From Sphagnum compactum (lineage: Eukaryota > Bryophyta > Sphagnopsida > Sphagnales): a DNA stretch of 64,000 nt. Position 1 is the first letter of the stretch; the number at the start of each line of letters is the position of its first letter. A model generated the notes under the pieces. That model was not told the DNA's origin and ran no database searches. It was given only the letters and a program-made list of their open reading frames with translations. A program made the position numbers and the translations under genes. Below, one piece after another: positions 11,780 to 24,560 of the stretch. The stretch lies in contig OZ234496.1 in assembly GCA_965153455.1 (NCBI GenBank), positions 21,010,304-21,074,303 on the forward strand. Reading direction: 5' to 3'.

Positions 11780-13560
11780 CTGGCTATATTGGGTTTCAAC
11801 AATTTCATTATCTAAAGATTATAAAAAAAATTGATTTCAAATGGTAGTGTCCAAACCATCGATGTCTGGTTTAGGGAGAAATGATTCCCACAAAAATTTT
11901 AAATTGATGAAATATCCGTTTGTCATTCAAGCAATGGAACCTTGAATGCCACTCCTGATCAGGTTCCTTAAAAAAAATCCAAACTTGATCCTATTTGGAA
12001 ATCAGGTCCAATTACCGACTATACAGCTCAACATTGGAGGTTTGCAATTGTAGTGTAATATAAACTATAAGGCATTAAAATTGGTCCCCATCTAAAAATA
12101 TACAACCTGAATTAGGGCCTCTCCAGAAGGTTCAACTTGACTCCTTCAATCACTGAAACCTATGCAATGTTTGAGTTTTTCAACAGGAGGTTGGTAGTGG
12201 GTTCTGATTTAGGTTCACGAGGCTGCTTGTCCTGAAATTGCCCAGAACCTATCACTGTGGTTTCAACTAATAATTGTGCCCATCAGGTATCCAAAGTTGT
12301 GTACAACAAATCAGCGGAAACTGGCCTGCAGTTGGCCCACCCATCATTATCTTTGTGCAAATTACTTCCCCTGCAAAATTGGTGGCTCACCAGTTTGTGC
12401 AAGGACAGAGCTATGGCAAAATATTGTCATATGGAGTTAAGCATTGTCAAATGGAGTTAAGCGAATGGCTCCTTCCTTACCACTTCTTTTGTCTGGCATG
12501 CCCTCTTTCCGTGTTTCACACTCACAAAGCTCCCAGCCTTTTTTCTACTATTTTCAGAACACAATGGCAGACCTAGCCTTTTAAGCTGTTGGCACCCCCA
12601 AGTCAAGCTCAATGGCAGAGGGCCCAGTTCTTTTGTCTGGCATGCCCTCTTTCCGTGTTTCACACTCACAAAGCTCCCAGCCTTTTTTCTACTATTTTCA
12701 GAACACAATGGCAGACCTAGCCTTTTAAGCTGTTGGCACCCCCAAGTCAAGCTCAATGGCAGAGGGCCCAGTTCTTTGTCTGGCATGCCCTCTTTCCGTG
12801 TTTCACACTCACAAAGCTCCCAGCCTTTTTTCTATTATTTTCAGAACACAATGGCAGACCTAGCCTTTTAAGCTGTTGGCACCCCCAAGTCAAGCTCAAT
12901 GGCAGAGGGCCCAGTTCTTTTGTCTGGCATGCCCTCTTTCCGTGTTTCACACTCACAAAGCTCCCCTAAATTGAGAGGCCCACCAAATATTTCTGCACCT
13001 ACCTAATCTCCTGCACAAGATGTGGTGGGACCTCTTTAATACTCTTCACCACGCTTTTCCAAGCTTTCATATTTCTACTGGAGATTCTAAATCTGGGCTT
13101 GGAAACCTGGGAGTGGGAAAACATCCACTGCCACTCTTCTTTCCAATTTGTGTGTTTTGATGGGTTACACATGCACAAGTTGAATCCTTTGAATAGGTCA
13201 AATTTTGGCAAAAATTCGTCAGTAAAACAAACACTAAGATTCATTCATACGAAGATGTAAGAAAGTGACAATCATCCTTAGGAAGATTTAGGCCAAATTT
13301 GACCATAAACCAGATATGAAGTCCAAATATTTAATCATCCTTGTGTATTTTTGGCTACACAATGAAAAACACATGTTCTTTGTTTTTCTGGCAATTGAAA
13401 ACCTACAAAAACACTTCATTTTCGAAATATTTAGTTTTAAATATTTCTCTTTGGAAAAATTTTGCAAATAAAGAAAAGTCCTTGTCACCATTGACAAGAG
13501 AGAACCAGTACCCACCAGTGTTGCATGAAGGGTGGATGCTAATTGGTCGGTAAATAGTTT
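11780..13560. mobile_element. Dispersed repeat, composite partial copy C
   Basis: The stretch 11780-12165 parallels 3470-4015. From about 12190 to 13500 the sequence parallels 7380-8360 of copy A and 21990-23215 of copy B, with the minisatellite in the middle. It therefore joins two parts of the repeat family that are separate elsewhere in the window. It has no coding capacity beyond the minisatellite frames. Confidence 0.65.
12491..12970. repeat. 144-bp minisatellite, about 3.3 units (copy C)
   Basis: The gtctggcatgccc landmark occurs at 12491, 12635, 12778 and 12922, giving spacings of 144, 143 and 144 bp. The one-base deletion shifts the frame inside the array. Long frames on both strands here arise because 144 is divisible by three. 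Confidence 0.9.
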
Positions 13561-14599
13561 TCTGTTGGGTTCCAGTTCCATAGCTAACATGGGTGTGAGC
13601 TCAGTTGCTTTTTTTACTACCCACCTACTAGGTGCCTGATTGTTGGGTTGTTAGTTGTTAGTAGGTAGGTAGTAAAAACAGCCCTTAACTAATGTATAAA
13701 GTATAAACTACGAACCATCTACTTTGCTAATAGTCACTTAGTTTCTTAGGTATCTACAAGTTTACAGATAGGACCTGTATGTGACACAATGGATTAACGT
13801 CTGGTTCACCTTGGTAATGTGTTTGAGGTTTATCTAGGACTCATCTGCAAGTCAGGATCTGGTGGGTGCGGGTTCACTCTGGCCATAGCCATGGGCATTT
13901 TGTACTCTTACTCTTTAGTTCCCTAAAATACCCCCAAGAAGTGACTAGTTGTTTGGCCTAATTACTAATTAGTTAGTGGAAACTGGCATGCGTTTCAACT
14001 CCAGCACCAATTTTTTTGTGATGGGCCAACCTCCGTCATCCCACAAATTGACGGCCCAATGAAAAAATCACAATCCGTGGACTCATTAATTATGGGGTTC
14101 CTATTAAATTTGGGAGGTTTTCCAAGGTCTAGAAGAGTAGACCCCATGCCCATTTACATACACTTTACAAAAAGTTGCTAAATAAAACAAAGTGTGCAAG
14201 TAATGTGACACAACCCTCTTTGTTATTACTAGGAATAAAATCTCTGATTAAGAGAATGACTTGTAAAAACTCCAAATCCTTGTTGAAAACCACCTTTCAA
14301 TTCGCATCTCATTTGCATGCAACATGTAAGTACTAACTCACCAAGGCAACTTGTCAAAACAATTCGAGGCACCAATTTGAACAATCTTATTGGTCACAAT
14401 TTTTTTGTTTCCTCCTATGAACAAGGCTGTGAACTTATTACAACATTTAATATTCTGTTTACTGAAGTTAACTCCTCAAAACAATTCAAGGGCCCTCATT
14501 CTGACAATCTGGTCAGCCAGATAAGTTTTTTTTTCTATGCTAGGCACAAGCCTATTCCACAACCTTTTATATTTTATGAATTTTTTTATACTAATCTTA
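13561..14599. other. Intergenic, with a possible tRNA-derived SINE fragment
   Basis: Around 13775-13880 the sequence gacacaatggattaacgtc resembles a tRNA A box, and gtgcgggttcactctgg about 90 bp on weakly resembles a B box. The A-to-B spacing is long and no poly-A tail or target duplication is clear, so this is only a weak SINE candidate. The rest shows short repeats such as 13610-13680 (gttgttag, gtaggtag) and no gene. Confidence 0.25.
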
Positions 14600-14890
14600 T
14601 AACCCTTGTTTATATGCAGACAAGGTAAAAAACTAACCATTTTGTGGAAGGAAAATGTTTCACGCCTATGGGCTTTCCTCATAATAAAGCATGAGGCAAA
14701 GGTTATCATGAACCTGAACATATGTAGATCATGAGGGGTAGGAGGGGAAAGGTTCTTACACCTATTTACTATGAGTGGGATGGGTCCTACACCTGCATAT
14801 AAGTCTAGGACCCATCCCACTCTTATGGTGTAATATCCCTGCACTTGCCTAGGAGGGCTATTCAGGTATATAAGGTGTCATCCACATAGC
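14600..14890. mobile_element. MITE-like element with strong hairpin
   Basis: A perfect 17-bp stem (14773-14789 with 14806-14822, 16-nt loop) is extended by an outer 7-bp stem (14756-14762 with 14827-14833) across an asymmetric internal loop. Flanking sequence (ggttcttacacc on the left, cctaggagggctattcagg then tatataagg on the right) recurs in reverse complement at about 44150-44400. It recurs partially at 61540-61600 and 62830-63010. This indicates a short dispersed element family rather than a gene. Which end is transcribed, if any, is unknown. Confidence 0.55.
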
Positions 14891-15499
14891 CTCTGAAATT
14901 TCTCCCAACGTTCAGCTGTTCAATTTCATGACAAGTAGCATCAAGTTCATGCATTATTGTAGTGTAGGATACCAACCCTATCTATATTGGATAGCATTTG
15001 TGGAAGAGTGCTTGCCTGGCCTGACGCATTGGAATCATTTTCCTGAACTTTTTTTTTTTTTTTTTCATACTTTGTTTTTCAGAAGAATGCTTCATTTGCA
15101 CGCTAGACCATGATGTAAGGATAATTTCTTCAACAAAAGTGGGTGTGGCCAAACTACATTAGCAATTACACAGCCAATTTCTAAAAAAAAGTGGTGGTGG
15201 GCGGATGGTGGGGTAGGAAGACTGTCTCCACTCCATAGGGTGGATTTTCTTAGGTTTGCATAATGTAAAAAAACAAAAAGCATTGTATTGTTGAATTGGT
15301 GAATTTCTTTTAATATTATATGGGTTGGGGAATCACTATTTTTTCAACCTTTTATCATCAGGATATCCCAGCCTGCAAATGGTAGTAGGCCAACTTCACT
15401 TTTGCAAACAATGACCTAGGAAAAACGGAAGGCATGTTGGACCCTTTCTCTGACTCTCATTTGGGGACCTGAGGAGAGAAGAGCACCTACCCACCTCCA
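14891..15499. other. Intergenic sequence
   Basis: There is a 15-base T tract near 15050-15064. No gene or element is recognised. Confidence 0.35.
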
Positions 15500-16710
15500 A
15501 CTTTATGTACAACAGGCCCACAACTGGGCCATCCACTTTGTGAACCGGGGAATTGGCCACATTCCACTCCTTCCAATTCCTATGTCCGACTATACAAGCA
15601 CAACTTGTGCCGGCCCATGTGGGCTTCATAAACTCTATTGGGTGCATGATGACTAAGACTAATCAAATGTCAAACCAACCATACAATTTCTAACTGCACC
15701 ATTTATGCATGAAATCTATCGAGCCATCAACTTTGTGAACCAAGGAATAGGTCACACTCCACTTCTATGCATGTTCATTCATCAACTTTGTGAACCAAGG
15801 AATAGGTCACACTCCATTCCTCCCCCAATTCCTATGTCCAATTATTCAAGCACACGTCAAGCCAGCCCATGTGAGCTTCATAAAATCTATTGGTCACATG
15901 ATGATCAATCAAATGTGGAACCAACCACATAATTTATAAGTGCACCATGTATGCACGCAATCCATTGAACCATCAACTTTGTGAACCAAGGAATAGGTCA
16001 CACTCGGCTCCTCTCCCAATTCCTATGTCCAATTATACAAGCACACGTCAAGCGGACCCATGCGAACTTCTTAAAATCTATTGGTCACATGATGATCAAT
16101 CAAATGTGCAACCAACCACACAATTTCTAAGTGCACCATGTATGCACGCAATCCATTGAGCCATCAACTTTGTAAACCAAGGAATAGGTCACACTCCACT
16201 CCTCCCCCAATTCCTATGTCCAATTATACAAGCACACATCAAGCCGGCCCATGTGAGCTTCATAAAATCTATTGGTTGCATGATGATCAATCAAATGTGG
16301 AACCAACCACACAATTTATAAGTGCACCATGTATGCACGCAATCCATTGAACCATCAACTTTGTGAACCAAGGAATAAGTTGCACTCCACTTCTATGCAT
16401 GGTCATTCTTGGACCACACATGTTGAAACTAAAATTACGAAAAAATAAAAATTTCTATAGTCTGTTCAGGGAAATTCTTTATATATTTTATTAATTTTTT
16501 TTTAAAAAATCTTCGAAGTAATCGAATATGAAATATGAAGCTTACAAGTCACACTCCATTTCTCCCCCAACTCCTATGTCCAATTATACAAGCACACGTC
16601 ACTCTGGCCTATGTGGGCTTCGCAAAATCTATTGATTGCATGATGATCAATCAAATGTGGAATCAACCATACAATTTCCATGCGCACCATATGCATGGAA
16701 TTTTTTGTTG
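15500..16710. repeat. 191-bp satellite-like tandem array
   Basis: The landmark catcaactttgtgaacc appears at 15780, 15971, 16162 and 16353 (exact 191-bp spacing; one copy reads gtaaacc), with an extra partial unit start at 15725. More diverged units lie at about 15530-15720 and 16535-16700. The array is interrupted after 16390 by an unrelated AT-rich segment. Successive 70-codon plus-strand frames appear in the units, but the period is not a multiple of three and the frames end in stops, so they are by-products. Confidence 0.9.
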
Positions 16711-17250
16711 CAATTCATATACATACATATTGTGTATTTTTGAGACTTTTGGGCTATGTGGACAACTACTTGGTTGTTGCAAATTAGGTTGAAAGTTCTT
16801 TAAAAAAATGGTTAATACTAGATCTCAAACTTTAAAAACATGACCATGTCACATTTCATGCATTGATATAGTTTAAAATTTTAACATCAAAATGTTTCAC
16901 ACATTTTCATGGTTGGTTTTCACACATTTTCATTTTTCTAGTATACAACATGCTTAAACCCAACCCAAGAATCCATTGATCCAATTGACTTTTCTAACTA
17001 CATTTAAAGCCTCTAAGAAAAGAGATGTGACTTAACATATTCTATTTTTGTCCTAGGACATTATGAAAAACCCATGAATTAACATATCTTATTTTTGTCT
17101 CATATGAAAGAAGTGAATGTTTTAACACTAGTGAAATTTAATATTGACCTCTCACAAAACCAATTTTTGTGTTAGACTTTTTTTCATGTGACCCCACAAA
17201 AATACATCTAGTCAAATGTAATATCAGAAGCATGAACCATGCATGTTGCT
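16711..17250. other. Intergenic AT-rich sequence
   Basis: No gene is recognised. Short local duplications occur, such as cacacattttcat near 16900-16930 and acatat(t/c)t(a/t)tttttgtc near 17040-17100. Confidence 0.35.
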
Positions 17251-17252
17251 AG

Positions 17253-17690
17253 TCATCTAGTAAATACTTTAGCAAGAGAAAACAACATGACTATCATATA
17301 TCCAAACATGTATTTTGTTGCATCAAATGAAATTTGAAAATAAATAAATAAAATTCTAATGTTCAACCCATGAAAAAACACATTTCTCCCTTCCGTCCAC
17401 ATCCATATAGAGTTCTTCTTTGTATCATGAAGCATCAAACTACAAAATCCATAAGCTTTTAAATATTTGTCCCCTACATCATAATGTTCACCTTCCCTAA
17501 AAGCCCTCTCTATCTTTCTTTCTCCCTTTCCATATAACACCGTAGTGAATTTCTTAACACACTTTTGATCCCTACACAACCTACCCAAATTGTCCATATC
17601 AATGGACAAAGCAAGAGCAATGATTTTATGAGAAATTGCACCATCAACACTTGTAAAAACCCTAGAGTAATCCCCATTAGCAAATTTTGT
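17253..17690 (-). pseudogene. Unrecognised coding-like remnant
   Basis: On the minus strand, one frame stays open for about 145 codons (17690 down to 17253). Its first part reads NGDYSRVFTSVDGA, followed by LCRDQKCVKKFTT and GEHYDVGDKYLKAYG. The composition looks protein-like, but I do not recognise a family and see no ATG near the upstream end. The segment after about residue 100 (rich in F, I, Y) looks like run-on into non-coding DNA. It sits next to a decayed Ty3 element, so it could be part of a transposon or a captured gene fragment. Confidence 0.3.
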
Positions 17691-17939
17691 TCCATGTCAC
17701 ATAAAATTTGTGCCAACTTTAACCTCTTCCATATTTATGAAAACTTTCAAAATGTACTACCCAAAAATGGATATTATAATTCAATAATAATACTAGTAGT
17801 ATTAATAATAATAAGTGAATCATCATTTCATTCTCACTATATTACTATTATAGCATGTCTTGTGAACCAACCCACACAATGAACCAAGTGGAAGCTTCAA
17901 CTTGTGGAAACTAAACCCAAGGCTTGCGACAATGAAAAT

Positions 17940-18950
17940 AATCATGTAAAAAGAATAACATGGAGTTGTTGGAGGTCATTTTGCAACTAATATCATAACT
18001 CGCAAGATAATTCAATGTCAACTATTGGTGGGCAACTTGTTTCAAATATGTATTTGAATGTTGTAGGATGTGATGCATGTTAATGAATAGGAAGTTCGAT
18101 TACACTTAATTTAGCAAAATTGGTGACCACATTATTTGAAAAACCATTTATGAAATGGGGATTGAATTTTATCGGACCAATTAAATTTATTGGCATGTAC
18201 ACAAGAAATAGGTACATTTTGGTGGCAACCAATTATGCAATGCAATTGGTCAAAATAAAGGTGTTCTATAATAATATTGCAATTGTCACTCTTAGACTTT
18301 TATATGAATAATATATTATCATGTTCCAACTATCTAATGACACATCTGATTGATCAGCGAATAAATTTCAACAAGGAAACAATTTGATATTTCATCAAAC
18401 ATTTTGTTTTTTTTGTCATACTAATTTAATGCCATTTATTGGTGGATGACTAATTCATGTTTTCATATTGTACTACTTATAAGGAGGCCATAAGTTACAC
18501 AAGTGATGTATGGATTATACCAATTAATGCTTGCAAAATATGTCTTTCCAATCATTAAGAAGGACATGGTGGGATGGAAATCCAATTTGTATGCTTACAA
18601 ACTTACTTGTTTATTCGGAGCATTTATAAGGATACAAGTTACATGCACAAGATGATGTTGTTGCCAATTAACGGAACAAATCACTTTGGTAATAACATCA
18701 CCATGAAAATATTTTCAAATTTGGCTATTATACATTGTGGTTTCCGAAGGGTGTCAAAGACCATATGATAAAAATTTTAAATATACAATTCGGTGTTTAA
18801 TATACTCAATATTGCCTATTGAGTAATATTGTGTTATTGGTTGTTCTTGATAAGTTTCACACAAATCCTATACTTGATAATGTTTACAAGTTAAAACCAC
18901 ACAAATTATTGAACATGTTTCTTAACCTACTACAAAGTAGTTGGTTGTTT
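17940..18950 (+). pseudogene. Ty3/gypsy integrase relic
   Basis: The clearest part (18120-18310) reads KPFMKWGLNFIGPI followed by TRNRYILVATNYA. This is the beginning of the Ty3-type integrase catalytic core (consensus WGxDFxGP, then YILVATDYxTKW). Upstream at about 17965-18090, GVVGGHFATNIITRKI corresponds to the end of the integrase zinc-binding region, although its Cys and His ligands are partly lost. Downstream the frame breaks repeatedly, and short stretches near 18350-18430 and 18860-18900 (DKFHTNP, YKLKPH) fit the remaining integrase and C-terminal region. No LTRs were located. It is an old, dead copy. Confidence 0.7.
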
Positions 18951-20788
18951 TAGAGATGAATATTCCATAATTTGCACTAGTGATTACACAACCTACATAA
19001 GTCATATCCCTATTGCTAAAGGATTTTTTCAACTAGTGTATTAGGGAAACCCCCAATAATATTTTTTGCATTATATTTTATGAACAAATTTAGAATGAAA
19101 CATAGGATGAATTTGAAACCATTGTTAACTTGCTTTCATTTCCAAACATGACAATGTTATTCATTACAACATATTAACACTCAATGTTGGGCATGTATAT
19201 TGATCGGTATTGGGTATCTTTACTAGTATCAATCTAGGTATCAAATAACAAACATGGCTAATATGCCTATATAAAAAAAACAACATTTATATCCATATAT
19301 TGATCAATAGACAAATGTTAATACTATGACTAATAATAGACTTCCCTTGTTGTAAATTTTGGAAACATTATTCATAACAATATTTCACTTTCATCAATTA
19401 ATCACATTACTAGTATCAAACGACCCTAAATAAAAGATGATTTTATTGTAACCTATTAATAATGACATTGCTACTTGCCAACTTTGCTTCAATGAATGCA
19501 ACTTTGTTGGAGTGGCAGTTTGTTTGAAGATCTTCATGAGTAGGTTGCAATTCATACATGTCAAGTTTGTGCAATTCCATAATAACATAATTGATCATTT
19601 CATTGTTGATTAATTCTTATCAATGGAACTTCACTACTTGACCTTGGTTGTCCCTAGGTCCTTTGATAATTTTCAAAGGTTGTCAAAGTTGTGGACACAT
19701 GGAATTTCTTTCTTTGTAAGTTTATTTTAATGCAGGGTGAATATAATCATTACTACTACTACCAATATTGAGACCATGTTGGTATGAAAGTTTCAAAATT
19801 AACATTGCTACTCTTATCTAACTAGTTTCTTTTGTGCATTATTGATATTAAACTGGTACCAAAATTTCAAACTTAAATAATATACTTAGATTTGGCCAAT
19901 ATCAATTTATTGAAAAATCTTGAGACCTAGACTTGGCTAGTATAAATAAAATGTAACACATGCACAAAACTAGTTTAGACCTAGCCCATAGTTCCATAAT
20001 GACATTGATTTCATTAGGCAAGGTCATTAGTGTTAATCATGTCATGTCACACTAGGCACATTAGTTTTGATGTGACGTAAACTAGCATCACATTGGTTTA
20101 TAGTCAACTTAAGGTCAACTTAGGTAAACAAAAATTGTTTTGTAAGAGTACAATTAATTACACCAATGCTGATTGAAATTTAGTCTCCATCAAGTTTAAT
20201 GAACTATGTGTGGACTTTGATCTTGGTCCATATGGCAAACAAAATGTAGTCCCAAAAATGATGTAACTCATCTACATGTGATAAGTGAATTTTATTTTAC
20301 CAATTAATTTTTGATCAAAATTCAATCACCATGTATGGATGACCTTGTTTTTTTAATGTATGTATATTTTTCATGAAGTTTCAACTTCAATTGCCACAAG
20401 GATTGAGACCAAGGTGGACTTGGGTCCCAATCCCTAAGCAATTGAAATATAGTTTCAATGAAAAAACCAACCATATATATGTGGCAATTGATTTTGATTG
20501 TTATGTTGATGATTTGGACTTTTTTCTTTTCAAACAAGGTGGACTAGATCCCAATCCCCTATGGTGATCCAAATTCAATCTTAAAACAAATTGATAATAA
20601 ATAGTAATAAAAACTACATGTATAATGAAATAATAATGATATTCTTAAAGTTATGGGAACATTTGGTCAATGTTTTCTTTGACCATAGACAAAAATATGT
20701 GTTAGAAATGATAACCAACAATTAATTGATGCCACGCGACGCTCTGAAAATTTAGATTGCATTTTGAGCCCTCAGGCCTGCCTCCACT
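18951..20788. other. AT-rich intergenic sequence
   Basis: No supported gene. Frequent stops, simple AT-rich runs and a short duplicated ggtggact(t/a)g(g/a)(g/t)tcccaatcc word (20412 and 20540) are all I see. The left part may be the remainder of the Ty3 element. Confidence 0.4.
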
Positions 20789-22242
20789 AAATATTTTACT
20801 ATTCCAATATTGTAAAAGAGCTTTCCTCTAGCCTACTTATATATAATACAAGCCCATGCCTTTCGACAAAGGTTATGGGGGCAAACAATGGTGCTCTCGG
20901 AGAATATCTTGGGTGCATATTCTTTGGTGCATCATGGACAGTGATGTTTTTTGCAAAAAAATCACCTAAAGAAAACACTTTCTTTTTAAGGGAATATTTT
21001 GTTGCAAATTTCTTATTTTGAAAAACAATTCATCAATAAACGGCCATAAATTGGTTGTTTGAGGAAAATGTAGCCACACTCACGCTCATAACTATTGATT
21101 ACAACTTTTAAGAGGTTTTTGAAAATGTATCCCCAAAACAATCTAAAACTGTATGGGAATTCTTTCCACCCTACCTACATCAGGATTTATTTTTCAAATC
21201 ATTAATCATGGGTGCATGTTGCCCCACCTCATTGCTTGAGCAAAATTTCCATTCCTACTGTTTTGCATGAGCTTAAGTGCTTATAACAATTCATATTAAT
21301 TAGTTCATTTAGTCACGGTGCATTCCAAAGCTTTAGTTATTTAATTAGTTTTGCAATAAGCCACTTTAATTGGCCCATCACCAAAAAAAAGGCAACCCCC
21401 CACCACCTCCCCCCAAAATAAAGTTGTATCCATTTATATTGTTTTACACAGCTATGTAAAATTGTGTAAGTGTATTAGTTTTACATTTACACTTGCACAA
21501 TTTTACAAAACATAAAAATGACTTATTAGGTTTAACAATTATGCTTCCATGTCTCAGTTTATAGGTTTACACTTATGTAAGTGGGTGGCCTTATACCCTT
21601 ACACAAAGTATATAAAAAGTCCATTATGTCATTTAGACTTACACAAAGTCTAAGTCCTAATCCATATTCACATCCAACACTGATCCAAACCAAAGACCAG
21701 AATTATTGTGGGCATACCTATGGTTTTTATTATTTTTAAAAATTATTCATGGTCTCCATGGGTATGGCTCTTTTCTAATTTGGAAAAAATATATGGAGCG
21801 AAATAATTCATTGGTACTGTGTTTACTATTGGGATTCATAAGACCTATTTCATAAATTATGCCTCTATTAAGAATATGATTCAGAATAACCAGTTATCTA
21901 GAGAACTAAAATTTTCTTCATTAATTCCAAAAAAAATTCTTTCAGAAAAGTGAAGTGTTTGAGTTTTCCCACAGGAAGTGTTTGTTAGTGGGTTCTGATT
22001 TAGGTTTACGAGGCTGCTGGTCCTGAAATTGCCCAGAACCTATCACTAATAATTGTGCCCTTCAGGTATCTAAAGTTGTGTACAACAAATCAGCGGAAAC
22101 TGGCCTGCAGTTGGCCCAGCCATCGTTATCTTTGTGCAAATTACTCCCCCTGCAAACCTGCAAAGTTGGTGGCTCACCAGTTCCTGCAAGGACGGAGCTG
22201 TTGCAAATATTGTCATATGTATGCGCATGGCTCCTCCATTGC

Positions 22243-22715
22243 CATGCCCTCTTTCCGTGTTTCACACTCACAAAGCTCCCAGCCTTTTTTCTTTTATTCT
22301 CAGAATACAACAACAGACCTGACCTTTTAAGCCATTGGCACCCCCAAGTCAAGCTCGATGGTAGAGGGCCCAATTCTTTTGTCTGGCATGCCCTCTTTCC
22401 ATGTTTCACACTCACAAAGGTCCCAGCCTTTTTTCTTTTATTCTCAGAACACAACAACAGACCTGACCTTTTAAGCCATTGGCACCCCCAAGTCAAGCTC
22501 CATGGTAGAGGGCCCAATTCTTTTGTCTGGCATGCCCTCTTTCCGTGTTTCACACTCACAAAGCTCCCAGCCTTTTTTCTTTTATTCTCAGAACACAACA
22601 ACAGACCTGACCTTTTAAGCCATTGGCACCCCCAAGTCAAGCTCCATGGTAGAGGGCCCAATTCTTTTGTCTGGCATGCCCTCTTTCCGTGTTTCACACT
22701 CACAAAGCTCCCATA
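22243..22715. repeat. 144-bp minisatellite, about 3.3 units (copy B)
   Basis: The catgccctctttcc landmark recurs at 22243, 22387, 22531 and 22675, exactly 144 bp apart. Because 144 is divisible by three and the unit lacks stops in two frames, this creates frames of 212 codons on the plus strand and 223 on the minus strand with a 48-residue repeat. These overlap each other and match no family I know. Confidence 0.9.
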
Positions 22716-23779
22716 AATTGAGACCCCCACCAAATAGGTACGTGCCTACCCAATTTCCTCCACACGATGTGGTGGGACCTCTTTAATCCTCTACACCATG
22801 GTTTCCAAGCTTCCATAATTCTACTCTAGATTCTAAATCTGGGCTTGGAAACCTGGGAGTGGGAAACCATCCTTGGTTCCAATTTGTGTGTTTTGATGGG
22901 TTACACCTGCACAACTTGAATCCTTTGAATAGGTCAAATTTTGCCAGTAAAACAAACACTAAGATTCATTCATACAAAGATGTAAGAAACCTGACAATCA
23001 TCCTTAGGAAGATTTAGGCCAAATCTGACCATGAACCAAATATCAAGTCTAAATATTTAATCATCCTTGTGTATTTTTGGCTACAGAAAAACACATGTTC
23101 TTTGTTTCTCTCACGATTGAAAACAAACCTACAAAAACACTTCATTTTCAAACATAAATTTTTTAATTTTTCTCTTTGGAAAAATTTTGCAAATAAAGAA
23201 AAGTCTGATCATCCATCACCTTCACAGGTACCTTTCCACTGGGTACCTTGATCATCTTGAATGGGACCTCTCAGTGCCTATATTTTAACATAGAAAATTT
23301 TGTATTTGAAATGGAGACCAAACTTTAGTCTTAAGCCCCCCATATTTGTAGTGTTTAGAAGCAACCCAAAAAAATATGGGGTTTTCAGTTCTTACCATGA
23401 TACCAGTATAGGTGCTGGTTGAATTCAATTGAATAGTCGGTCGTTGGCCTTTCAGAGAAAGGCACCCAATGTCAATTTTGCAACTGAAGTTAATTGCCAA
23501 GAGATGTTCTCTATTCTTTAATGCTCAAACGGACTTTCAAACTTTATATGACTTGTACTAGCCTATGTAGTGTGAAATCATCTCACACTAACCTTATGAG
23601 TGATACCGATTTATTTTGTACTTGCTGAGAACTTTAATGACCATGCATAGTTGGTACCAACCATTATGTGCAAAAACGTGTTGAACTTGTCTCATGCGAC
23701 TAGTCAGAATATACATAAATATGGTTCCGACACTAAATGTGATGCTTGTAATAATGACCCATTATTTTGTGAGATCTTA

Positions 23780-24560
23780 GACTGAGGATGTGAGAGATAT
23801 GGAATTTTCAGTGATTTTTGTCACTAAAACTTCAAATAAATCTTTAAAAACTAGGTTTTGGAAGGAAAAACAAGTTGAGAACGTGTTCACACTAGAAGGT
23901 CTACCATTCAATTCAAGTATGATTTGGTTTCATACTTGACTCTTCAAAAATGGGATATATCTTGCAAACAGTTGAAATTTCACTCTATATTGTAACATGG
24001 GCTCACACTTGGGGCAACGGCACAGGCCACACTAGTGTAACTTACTTTTGCTTCTGGCTCCTTCCTTACCAGTTCTTTTGTCTGTCATGCCCTCTCTTCC
24101 ATTAAAAAGATTTTTACTCCACACCCACAAAACTCCCAGCTCTTTTAGATTTCTACAAAGAAAAACGTAACATAGAAAACCTTTCCAATCATTGTTTGAG
24201 TCCAAAATCCTTCAGAGGGTTCAATCAATAAAGTGTAAAATACACAAGGGCCATGCCATGGTTTTCCAATGCAAATAGTTCAATTGAAAGTGTAAACATA
24301 TATCACAATTCACACATCTAGTGTGGCATGTGCTGTAGGCACAAGTGTAAACCCATTACAAAATAGGGCAAACTCAAAATATGAACCTAATTTTCCAAAT
24401 TACAAATTCAATTTTTGAAGAGTTAAATATGAAAAAAAAATTGGCCTTGAATTGATTGGTAGGCCTTCTCGACTGATTTTTCTTTCCAAAACCTGGTTTT
24501 TTGTAATTTTATTTGAATTTTGAGGAAAAAAATCACTTAAAATTCAATATCTCTGCTATC
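23780..24560. repeat. Fold-back in copy B
   Basis: This is the equivalent of 8935-9710. The left arm (about 23785-24055) is the imperfect reverse complement of the right arm (about 24315-24560), around a loop containing a minisatellite remnant. Confidence 0.6.

Noticed and set aside
12457-12969. Repeat-encoded frames in copy C (100, 109 and 78 codons)
   Set aside because: Same minisatellite effect; a one-base deletion at about 12777 breaks the frame, as expected without selection.
15705-16350. Series of 70-75 codon frames
   Set aside because: They are successive units of the 191-bp array, ending in stops and changing frame between units.
15500-16710. CRISPR-like spacing of repeats
   Set aside because: The units are contiguous 191-bp tandem copies without unique spacers, in a plant genome.
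22062-22733. Overlapping long open frames of 212 and 223 codons on opposite strands
   Set aside because: They exist because the 144-bp minisatellite unit is a multiple of three and stop-free; they overlap each other, repeat a 48-residue unit and match no family known to me.
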